Below are positions 28,701 to 36,100 of a stretch of 64,000 nt of DNA, one piece after another (the first letter of the stretch is position 1; every line of letters starts with the position of its first letter). The notes below the pieces were generated by a model. That model made no database searches. It saw only the letters and a list, made by a program, of their open reading frames with translations, and was not told the origin of the DNA. Source of the DNA: Hymenolepis diminuta (taxonomy: Eukaryota; Platyhelminthes; Cestoda; Cyclophyllidea; Hymenolepididae); NCBI GenBank assembly GCA_900708905.1, contig CAADRB010000002.1, positions 5,213,225 through 5,277,224 on the forward strand. Reading direction: 5' to 3'. Position numbers and translations under genes: made by a program.

Positions 28701-29952
28701 GAACAGGTGGTAAATGTCATGGTCTTGTTTTCTTCTTTTTGCTGTGCGGCAAAAATGCTTAAAGTGCACAGGCGGAGAGGACTAACGTAATTAATACTCC
28801 TTACTTATCTCCATAATCTCGTTATTTAATCTTCTGCCTTTTTTTCATTGGACAGCTACTTTCGTCTCAACACCACAGCCGGCCAATCCTCATCGAGTAG
28901 CCATTCCTGTACCACCACAACGCTCAGAGTCGACAAAGAATCAGAATGCAGTTGCTCAGATTCAAGAAGGTTGCATCGCCAAATCGAGTCCTAAACGAGT
29001 TCTGCCCCCTGCTCAATCACCACCTAATGGCCTGGCCAGCAGTAGTAGTAGTGGAAGCCTTGATTTCCATGCTGAACTTTCTTCGAGGTTGAAAAGACAA
29101 CTTGATAGCTCAAGGCTGGTCGAGACACCCACTCGCTCACCTCCTACTCCTGGCACAAGTGCTGTAACTGCTGAAATGATCAAAGCCTCCAAGTCAAAAC
29201 TAAAAGCAACTTCTACTCCAGTAACTGAAACGCAGCCTCCAGCACAACCAGCTGTTCCGGCTTGGAAGGAGCTTGTAGTTCAACGACGTCTCAAAAATGC
29301 TACTGAGACTCCTGCTGGCAAACGAATGAGTTGGGCTCCAACTTCGAATTCCTCACTCAAACAAAATCAACCGACGAAAACAACGAACGTGGAAGCGGTA
29401 TCCGAAGTTGCAGAAGAATATGAAGAGAAGGGTCATGAGGATCCAGAAGTCCCAGCCATCATGTCCCAATCAGTGATCTTTCCATCAAATTCTGCCACGG
29501 CTAATCAAACTCTAAATTATGATGCTCTACTGAAGCAAATCACCGACCTTTGTGCTGATCTCAATCTGGCTACAATCAATCTACCAAACGAGAACAATAA
29601 TACCCTTATCGATAGGATTGAAGGACTCAAAAAGGCTTGCTTAAGATACGCAGATGAGTTGGATTGTTCTGCTCATGCGAAATTTCGTTTTCGAGATGAT
29701 TGCGCCAAACTTCAGAAAGCAGCGGATACACTCCGAAGTGTGTGTGGTGTTGGGAGTGGAAAACACTTAGCAGCTTCAGAACTCGGAGGACGTAGAAAGA
29801 CCTTTCAGAGTGTTCATTCTACTGTGGAAGCGATTCATCAATCTCTCCTGCGTCTAGGTCCTGCTGTTACCACAAGCTCCAACGATTCTCTTGAAGAACT
29901 CACTAATGGTACAACTGCCAGAAACGGTTTCGTCAGCACCGGTGTTGCTTAG
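1617..29952 (+). CDS. ABL: Abl-family non-receptor tyrosine kinase, 3' part of the gene (7 exons)
   Basis: Exons: 1617-1701, 9762-9939, 18409-18749, 21039-21257, 22548-22933, 26870-27002, 28856-29952. Together they make 2439 nt, exactly 813 codons including the TAG stop, with every junction GT-AG and phase-consistent. In order the protein shows: the end of the N-lobe (alpha-C region, HPNLVRLLG); hinge with gatekeeper Thr in YYIITEFM; catalytic loop HRDLAARN; DFG; activation-loop Tyr before [12 protein letters not shown]; the rest of the C-lobe; a proline-rich linker with [11 protein letters not shown] SH3 ligands; and a C-terminal F-actin-binding domain. This order is diagnostic of Abl rather than Src kinases. 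The enzyme phosphorylates protein tyrosines and links receptor signals to the actin cytoskeleton. The ATP-binding loop, SH2 and SH3 are outside the window. The linker is much shorter than in vertebrate ABL1. Identity is seen directly; function is from family knowledge. Confidence 0.96.
2683..3810 (+). mobile_element. Decayed mariner-family DNA transposon
   Basis: About 1.1 kb, the usual size for mariner. The left end starts TAGGTTGTG and the right end is the imperfect inverse, ACAACCTGGTA; both share the core AGGTTGT and have TA at the outer edge, as expected for TA-target elements. The inside carries a broken mariner transposase. Ends were placed by eye and may be off by a few bases. Confidence 0.75.
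2772..3735 (+). pseudogene. Mariner transposase pseudogene
   Basis: Pieces of the transposase occur in different frames. The N-terminal helix-turn-helix part (about 2772-3010) is riddled with stops. A middle piece from 3031 has [11 protein letters not shown]-terminal piece, in frame from about 3207, has [11 protein letters not shown] and [10 protein letters not shown] final piece ends GDYVEQ at about 3735 in the frame after another shift. At the second catalytic position of the D,D34D triad the usual Asp is Val (HHVSARPH), so the enzyme would be inactive even without the frameshifts. No intact copy is in the window. Confidence 0.85.
7700..7838 (-). repeat. SINE-like repeat copy 1 (internally deleted)
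   Basis: Read on the minus strand, it has the family landmarks GATGTGGCAGTGGTCGATG, a GATCGATGCACATCCAG block, ACTGATTAATTCCGGTCAG and the GAGTTTTTCATAAG tail. The stretch between the A-box-like and B-box-like parts is about 30 bp shorter than in copies 2 and 5. Confidence 0.65.
9302..9478 (-). repeat. SINE-like repeat copy 2
   Basis: A nearly full-length minus-strand copy. It shows the tRNA-like head (TATGGTGCAGTGGTCAATC), then GGTACTCACCCAGTGAAATG and ACTGGTTAATTCGGGTCAAC, followed by a degraded tail. It sits 280 bp upstream of the gatekeeper exon of abl. Confidence 0.7.
9762..9939 (+). CDS. ABL: abl exon: hinge and gatekeeper, up to the HRD arginine
   Basis: It opens with [16 protein letters not shown]. 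The gatekeeper threonine codon (ACT) is at 9797-9799, the same residue as in human ABL1. The exon continues through NLLDYL and ends inside the Arg codon of the HRD motif (NFIHR), which is completed by A at 18409. The acceptor is TTTTTTGTAG and the donor GTACGT. Confidence 0.96.
12950..13165 (+). repeat. Dispersed repeat R2, copy near 13 kb
   Basis: It shares an ordered series of blocks with 52572-52748: a CTGGGTGAGTCTTGTCCATGG-like part, GTCATGCCACTTCGATTCG, then AAGTAGATAAGACTCGCAAGG and GGCATTTTAAACCTAACAG. The copies are diverged, so this is an old interspersed element with no coding sequence. Confidence 0.6.
16015..16275 (+). repeat. Local repeat R4, unit A
   Basis: It matches unit B (16670-16965) in order: a GATTCACTCGTTAACTC block, an ACTTTCCCATTCTGAAATAT block and TTCTTTAACCACGCACTAT. 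Divergence is considerable. It may be a tandem duplication of intronic DNA or two insertions of one element. Confidence 0.5.
16670..16965 (+). repeat. Local repeat R4, unit B
   Basis: The counterpart of unit A about 660 bp upstream. The best shared block is TTCTTTCCAACCACGCACTAT. A partial third copy of the first block (CTATGATTCATTTGTTAACTGG) lies at about 17050-17090. Confidence 0.5.
17240..17400 (+). repeat. SINE-like repeat copy 3
   Basis: Plus-strand copy with GCGCATCTGCAAAGTC, GGTGCTCATCGGTGCACATC, CAGTGATGTAGATGGTCAAC and ACTGGTTAATTCTGATAGAG. Its head is truncated. Confidence 0.65.
18409..18749 (+). CDS. ABL: abl exon: catalytic loop, DFG, activation loop and C-lobe
   Basis: This exon carries [12 protein letters not shown], the DFG aspartate at 18464-18466, and a single activation-loop tyrosine at 18503-18505, equivalent to ABL1 Tyr412. 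[28 protein letters not shown] and the PYPGIEL substrate-pocket region follow. It ends one base into a Cys codon (GAT T|GTAAGT) completed at 21039. An apparent ORF that runs on to 18850 is intron read-through. Confidence 0.96.
18750..21038 (+). other. abl intron (2.29 kb)
   Basis: It contains SINE-like copy 4 and otherwise AT-rich sequence without coding potential. The acceptor is TTATTTGCAG. Confidence 0.85.
19694..19870 (+). repeat. SINE-like repeat copy 4, with G-rich run
   Basis: One of the best-preserved copies. It has an A-box-like GTGGCGCAATGGTTAGGGTC, a B-box-like GGTCACGAGATCAATGC, CACATCCAGTGATG, CCACTGGTCAATTTTAGTC and the tail GAGTTTCTCGTAA. A purine run of 16 G and A bases (19788-19803) sits inside the copy, where other copies have only AAGGGGAGTGG. 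Confidence 0.75.
21039..21257 (+). CDS. ABL: abl exon: end of kinase domain and proline-rich start of the linker
   Basis: It starts [15 protein letters not shown], the conserved last helix of tyrosine kinases with its Trp and Arg-Pro. A polyproline run ([11 protein letters not shown]) and a basic/serine segment follow. It ends in phase 1 (G|GTAAGT). Joining directly to 22548 keeps the frame open. Confidence 0.93.
21258..22547 (+). other. abl intron (1.29 kb)
   Basis: It contains the 41-nt candidate exon (21336-21376). The rest is AT-rich with no further features recognised. Confidence 0.8.
21336..21376 (+). other. Candidate alternative (cryptic) 41-nt exon in abl
   Basis: The segment is flanked by a strong acceptor (TTTCTTTTTCAG) and a usable donor (CAG|GTTATA). 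In the incoming phase it reads [14 protein letters not shown]. Its length of 41 nt is not a multiple of three. If spliced in, the next exon is read in another frame and meets a stop at 22824-22826, losing the linker and the actin-binding domain. It may be a real regulated exon, a decayed exon or chance. Confidence 0.35.
22548..22933 (+). CDS. ABL: abl exon: proline-rich linker
   Basis: Entered two bases into a codon (G|TA), it reads [13 protein letters not shown] and later [10 protein letters not shown] and [12 protein letters not shown]. The last is a class II SH3 ligand and suggests docking of adaptor proteins, as in other Abl kinases. It leaves in phase 0 at CAG|GTCGAT. A second long frame ending at 22826 is only used if the 41-nt candidate exon is included. 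Confidence 0.9.
22934..26869 (+). other. abl intron (3.94 kb)
   Basis: It contains SINE-like copy 5 and possibly a degraded head of another copy at about 25364-25410 (GATGCGCCGAAGGAC). No coding region is recognised. Confidence 0.85.
23845..23966 (-). repeat. SINE-like repeat copy 5 (best tRNA-like head)
   Basis: On the minus strand it reads GATGCGCCGATGGCGCAATG, then CTGCGAAGCCAAAGGTCAC, then GGATTCGATGC and GCTCATCAGAGCGCACC. The spacing of an A-box-like TGGCGCAATGNNTAACG and a B-box-like GGATTCGATGC is that of a tRNA gene. The right part is degraded. Confidence 0.75.
26870..27002 (+). CDS. ABL: abl exon: serine-rich linker
   Basis: Phase 0 entry after TTATTGCAG and phase 1 exit (G|GTAAAA). 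It encodes an acidic then Ser/Thr-rich, probably unstructured segment ([17 protein letters not shown]). The open frame runs past both splice sites, but the flanking codons are not protein-like. Confidence 0.88.
27003..28855 (+). other. abl intron (1.85 kb)
   Basis: AT-rich intron. A 111-codon minus-strand ORF (28048-28383) lies here but matches nothing I know. A weak R2-like block (TCCAGTGCTTATTGGCCGG) occurs at about 28389. Confidence 0.8.
28856..29952 (+). CDS. ABL: abl last exon: linker and F-actin-binding domain
   Basis: It begins after TTCATTGGACAG. A second VPPQR motif and a basic Ser/Pro/Thr-rich region come first. About the last 150 residues match the four-helix F-actin-binding domain found only at the C-terminus of Abl kinases ([15 protein letters not shown], then [18 protein letters not shown], then [17 protein letters not shown]). 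The stop is TAG at 29950-29952. The domain anchors the kinase to actin bundles. Confidence 0.95.
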
Positions 29953-30581
29953 AAAGTTGACCTCACTTGGATCTCGTTGTATATAAACTCTGTACATACC
30001 CTAACCCCCTCTCCTAATTTTGGCGCTTTTACCCTCCCTCTCTCTGAGCGTCAATCTCTTTTTTCTATGGAGAAATTCGAATTGACAAGTAGGTAATATT
30101 GTGCTCCCGATTCCCCCTAATCCACATCCTTTCCCCCTTTGTCCGAAATTCCTGCATATTCTTCCTGGCTCAGCAATACCTCAAAAAGTGGATGTGAATG
30201 AACTCTAATTGTGGCGTCTCTTGTCTTTTTTTATTCCTATGGATATTGAAAGGTTAGATTAGCATGTTTGTAAAATGATATCGAACTGAGCGAGACCAAT
30301 TATGTAATGGGTTCAGGTATGGCTTGTGGATATATAGTTGTTCAAGTGACTTCTTGAAGAGAGTAATAACATATAGCCAATAATCCAGAAGAGTTGTCTC
30401 AGGCTATTGTTCACTACAATAATTTAAAAATTAGGAAGAGGCAGTTGAAACCGTAGCAAACTTTTAACAGGCGTGAAATCTATTGTCAGAGAGAAGCATA
30501 ATATATTGATGTGATTGTATAAGTAGGTCAGAGCAATTTTTAATGGTACTGAATGTATGCTTGTTTTTGTCAAATGTAAGT

Positions 30582-30690
30582 TCGCGAGATCTATGATCAC
30601 CGAGTCACATTCATGATGTGGACGGTAAACTGAACTGATTAATTTGCAGGACGCTGCTTCTGGATACCTTTCCCTTTGCTTAGCCCAAGT
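30582..30690 (+). repeat. SINE-like repeat copy 6 (fragment)
   Basis: It has CGCGAGATCTATGATCACCG, a GATGTGGACGGTAAACTGA block and GATTAATTTGCAGGACG, corresponding to the middle and right part of the family consensus. The tRNA-like head is missing. Confidence 0.5.
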
Positions 30691-31004
30691 GCTGTGAACA
30701 CTTTCCTTGGTGAATTTAGCTTGGATATTAATAGAAATCTAGGCTAACCGGAAGACCATAAAACAAGATTAATTAGCTCTCTAACGCTAAATTTCCGATA
30801 AAAGCAAAAATAAACTTAGTATAAAATAATAGATCAAAAGAAAGGGTATTCTATACTCGATTTTCAGGTTATAAAAACTTCCAAAAATCAGTAATACGGA
30901 TGGGAAATGGTTGATTTTTGTTGAGGGGAAAAGGAGATGAAGAGTTATCATAGGTAATAGATCATATTTTTTAATTACAAGGGCAATTAAAAATGACAAA
31001 TACA

Positions 31005-31166
31005 TTATGGCGAAGTGGTCAACAAACACATCCGCCAAGTCAGAGGTCGTTCAACACACCGATGTTCAACAACTCACATTCGGTGGTATTGATATTGAAA
31101 TGGATTAATTTTAGTTAACAAGGGGAGTGGTAGAATGCGAGTTTCTCGACTCTAGGATACGTTTCG
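31005..31166 (+). repeat. SINE-like repeat copy 7
   Basis: It has ATGGCGAAGTGGTCAACAAA, CCGCCAAGTCAGAGGTCG, GGATTAATTTTAGTTAACAA, GGGGAGTGGTAGAATGCGAG and TTTCTCGACTCTAGGATACG. The right half is one of the clearest in the window and defines the tail consensus. Confidence 0.75.
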
Positions 31167-32839
31167 TTTATTCAAATCACGTGTTTTTATTGCTTCCCTT
31201 AATGGGTGTGGGAGGATTTTGTCGTTTGTGCCTTATTTAGGGTGGTTGAAGTTTAGACTTGAATCTAAATTCATTAAAACAAGGAACATAATAATAATTT
31301 CTATGTCTCATCAATTCCTACCAGACACATATATATTCAATTTCCTTATTGAAAAAAGTGCTGAATATACCCGAAAAGAAATCTAAAGCCCTCACTTATA
31401 ACTCATCATTTCTGCCTATACATTATTGCCATAGACACTACTGGAATTGCCCAAGTAATGCATTACTAAGGTAAATTTAATCGGAGTTTTGCACAAATAT
31501 GATAATAGTTTGTTAAAAATGTTATTGAATGATACATATTTGCCAAGCCTATTTATTTTTTAGCAGTTAGTTAATTTATTTCAGTTTTACTTAATAACCC
31601 ATGATCTGATGAACTATGATGTCAAAGTAGCAGTCATGATCAAAAATTTACTATTAGTTGTTTATTTTATTACTTAGTTCTTTTATTATCCTCTTTCATC
31701 AATTGAACTTTTGCGTACTATTAAATGTTGGATTTCATGATAATCCATTTAGACTTATCAAAACCGGATGAAATAAAACAAATTCTGAAAGCGTATCTGG
31801 CGAAGTGTAAGTTTATTAATGGGAAGATGAACATAAGTTAAGCAAAGTAAAATAATGCTTTTAATAGGTTTAATAATTTATGTCCAGAAAACTCTCGGTT
31901 ACAGAGGTATTCTACGAAGCTACCAATCTAACTTATCAGTCTAGTGTGAGATCGGAAAGAAGTTTAAATATACACTAAATATCTCGCCGGTGGTTTATTT
32001 TATAAAATCTTACTGCCTTAAAATATTGCAGGTATGTTTTTGAAATTGGACTTTTTTCGCATAGTTTCTTCTTCCAAACAGCTCAACAGATAAAACGCCA
32101 TTTTCTCATAACTGAAAAGAGAAATTTAGAGAGTGAACCGGAGCTAGAGTTTCTTACTTTAACTATGATATCACAAATGATCGAATAATGAGAAAGTTCA
32201 AATATTAAAGGATATATATACCAACATGAGTTAAGAGCTTGTACTCGAAGACCCTGAACCATGTCATCTATTCTGTCGGTAATCTCTAAAGGATATCTTT
32301 AAATCATATTTGACAAAGTTGAAGCTAACTAAACAATATTAGTCCAGGATACAAAAATTATTTCCAAAACTCAAATTTTTTACTTTTTAAAGAAATAGTG
32401 GAACCTCTTGCACTTAATAATCCTATAAAAGATTATTGACACAAATGTTGATCAATTCAGTCACTGAATGAATAGTGATGGGTTTTGGTCTTGTAACCCC
32501 TTCAGTTGTTAAATGAACGAGGCTATAAAATAGTCGTCCTACCTCACCATTACGGAAGAATATTTTTAAGGAAAACTGATAAACTTCTGATCCCTTACAT
32601 ACATTTTAGCAGAGATTACTGCTATCATATGATATTTTATAGGATTTAGAATTGTGTTTGTAAATCAATTAAATCCTAACCTTTTAGCACCCGTTACCAA
32701 ACTATTCACATTTTATATTCGTACTAAGTCAAATTTAATCAAAAATTATCGTGGTTAATTAATTCACAAATATTGAATAAGGCACAGAATGAGAAAAGAG
32801 CATTGTCACTTTGCTTCCCAAATTCCTGCAAGCCAGACC

Positions 32840-33124
32840 TCATTTAAACTCCTCTTTGGCAGATGGAACCAATCGCCGCTTACAGATAGGGGAGCATTCG
32901 GATTGGCTGCTAGGATCAGCTGATTCACCACCTGGCGTGTGTAATTGGTTGGATGATTGACCAATCGCATTAACGCACATTCCGCTTAGACACGCTAGGC
33001 ACTTGGTATTGTCATGACGACCTGTTGGGTGACCTGGCCGTCGACGTCTGTCAAACTGCTGCTCCCAGAAAATCACATTTTTATAGAAGGTGCGGTGGAT
33101 ATTAACAAACAGATTCCGCAAGAC
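32840..33124 (-). CDS. 3CxxC gene exon 6: last Cys cluster and C-terminus
   Basis: Begins VLRNLFVNIHRTFY after the acceptor ATTTTTAG. The third cluster is at GRHDNTKCLACLSGMC. A hydrophilic tail with a further CSPIC pair follows, and TGA lies at 32840-32842. The His before the cluster and the Gly-x-Cys after it match the RTP-type third knuckle. Confidence 0.85.
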   Translation of the reverse strand, partial: VLRNLFVNIHRTFYKNVIFWEQQFDRRRRPGHPTGRHDNTKCLACLSGMCVNAIGQSSNQLHTPGGESADPSSQSECSPICKRRLVPSAKEEFK

Positions 33125-36100
33125 CTAAAAATGAATTTATAATGGTTAACAGTAGAAAAGAATGCATTATATATTGGAACATTTACTCCTGATAATGCAG
33201 TAGAAAATCCGTTCCGTGCTTTAAACAGATACAGCTCGAAGGCTAAATTTAAGAATCCTTTTTTCTATGAATAGATAAAGTTGTATGAGTACTGCATTGA
33301 ATCTTCAATTAACACAACGCCATTGACTAATTTCTTTAAGCATTCTAATTATTACAGGATGTATCAACTTGTCACTAAGAAAAATTTTGCAAATCCAATT
33401 TGTGCCTTAGAGCACAGACTTCATTCTGAAGAAATACGCTCTAAAATTATCGAGATTTTCCGTAAGACAAAGCACCCACATAATTTCTACTTAATATGAA
33501 TAAGTAGAACAAAATGCTAAAAATAATTCATTGAAATTAAGAACTCCTGTTTAGTACGTTGATACGCAACAGAGCTTCAACATTTAATTTAAATATTTAA
33601 TTTTATCGAGATTAGTCCCTAATGATTTTTTTCAAAGAATATATCTCGTTTTTGGACCAATTCAGCTGAAGTCAATCCCAGATCTATTCCGATTTTGCCA
33701 GTGAAGCGCGATTATATCTTCAATAACTTCCATAAGTAAAAATATTGAAAGAAAATAGAAATCGTGCGTCTCAATGAAGATTAAAGTGTTGGTCATAAGT
33801 AATTACGCATGTGCCGGGGAGAGATCCCTTTGGTTAGCCTTGGCAGAGTTGTACGTTCTACAAAATCGTACGAATTTTTAAAATGTTTTGATATAAATAC
33901 TACAACACATTTTAACGTTCATCTTTGAGTTATTTGAATAGTTTGTAGCACTTGGTTATGGACAAGCTCGGTAAGTTGTTCACGAGCTTTAAACTTTTCG
34001 TTTCCCAATGGACAAAGTTCAAATTAAGAGAAAATATCTTTTAAACTCACGAATGAATTTTTCAATTAAAAAATACTTTCTGTGCCGTGGATTGTCTGTA
34101 TTGGACTAAATTATTAAACAAAATTAAACATTACAAATGGATTAAGATTTGAGTCTGATATACGTCTTCATAAAGAAATCATGAAACAAGTGGTAAGTTT
34201 TACGACATTACCGACAACAAAGATACCCATATTTCTAGGCAGTGGTTTTGGATCTGAAGGTTCAGCAACATTCACTAGCGTACAAAACACTCATAAATAA
34301 TAACTTAAGTGTAAGTATACAAAAAGCTGATATACCTTATCCAAAATCTAGTCCGACTTTGTACCTTTTATCTTTCCAATAAATCAAAAGGTCCATATTG
34401 TAAAAATCACCTGATGATCAAGTTTTATAGCAAGCTGACTTTTCCTAGAGGGAAGTAAAAATAAGAAGATTAACTAATCGGTAAACCTCTTAGATTCATG
34501 ATATTAATATACACTAGCCATTTGAGATGAAACGGTTTCCATTAATATCATTTTTGTGTATTAAATTACAAATAATTGAAAATAAAACCCCTCACTTTAT
34601 GGCATTGTAACCTTTAATGCTGCAAAATCGAATTTCATAAAAATTCCTTACTCGAGATTGCAATTAAACTTGGAATGAAGGATTACTAGAGATAACAAAT
34701 GCATAATGCGTTTCTCAATAAAATAATTGCGAATTGCGAATAATTCAAGAATTTTGCAAAAAGTATTATATACATACATATATATATATCATCACAATAA
34801 GTTGAATTTGAAAGATATTCATCGCCATTCAATCAATATTTATGCATGTTACCTGTAAATGGCTAACCCCCTTAAGGCCTACTTTATTAAGTATTCAACA
34901 ATCGGCACCCTAGACAATTAGGTTAATTACTTCTAAAGTTCGGAAGTTTTACTGGAAACAAAGACCGGAGTTTAAGGTATCAACCAACTTTTGCAATATG
35001 AACCCTTGCCATTTCCATATAATCCACGCAAATAGCTTCGACCTAAAAGTTGTCGATCTATCAGTATTATTTGCTGCATTTTCCCTATTACAGACACTAT
35101 TATTGATTCCGAAGAAATGTAATTTCCAGTATATTCCAAATAGAAACATTGCAGGCATCCGATTTAGGATTTCAAATAATCAAGAAATGTGGTAAAGGGG
35201 AACGATCCCGGGCAACTTTTCGAGGATTCAAGACCGTAAAATTCCTTTCCCGTCAATCACAATCATACAGATATAGAGAATTCAAGCGCTGAGAAACAGT
35301 AATTATTTATTTTGGCACACCCTATTCATAAATCCTTTCCTCCATTTATCTTACCTGGTTGTGTATCACAATCATCAATCCTACAGAAATTTAATGAAAG
35401 ATATCTTTAATCAATCAGACAAGTTGTCACGATATCATTTAAGTGCAATAATTATTATAGAAAATAACAAAATGTAAGGAATTTAGAAAGCACTGCTCCA
35501 ATGGGAGATTAATTCCTTTGTAATAAACTGATTGGCCTCCAAAATTGCCACAAATCCCAGAATTCAATAAAAGCACGCAGTTGAGTTAAAGGTAAGCTTT
35601 ATTCAAAGATCCTTCAAGACAAAGGTCCTTCAATTTGGTATATTTTAACAAATACGTAAATTTTATAAACTTTATAAAATTTTATAAATTTTTCTTGGAC
35701 AAAATATGCTCATATTTTCTCAACACCTCCCGACGAAATTAATTCATTTATACTTTTGAGCTTGGGATCCCCCTTTAATCTTTCCCCATTTCTTATGAAG
35801 CGTTTTAGGTAATGGTCTGGCTAATAGTTACATATGGTCTCTGGAGTTTCAGGATAGATCTGCATTGATCCCGATCCTGATTTGGAAGTTAAAGCTGCGT
35901 ACCTTTACGCTTTACACTTTAGGCTCCCGACGACGCCTCACATTGTGTCGAAATCCGGGTGCAATATCTCAAAATTCTCCATTCTTAGTACGTAGGTTTA
36001 ATTTCCAGACCAAGATCGGGATCAATGCAGATCTATCTGGACGCAAGTGACCTCCCTCCTCCGTGAAATTCTGAAACTCCAGAGACCATGTGCAATCATC

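Larger units (their letters stand above)
29953..32839. other. Convergent intergenic region (abl 3' end to 3CxxC gene 3' end)
   Basis: The first roughly 150 bases after the abl stop are pyrimidine-rich and look like 3' untranslated sequence. I saw no AATAAA close to the stop. Two plus-strand SINE-like copies follow at 30582-30690 and 31005-31166. From about 31170 to 32839 I see only AT-rich sequence. Confidence 0.7.
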
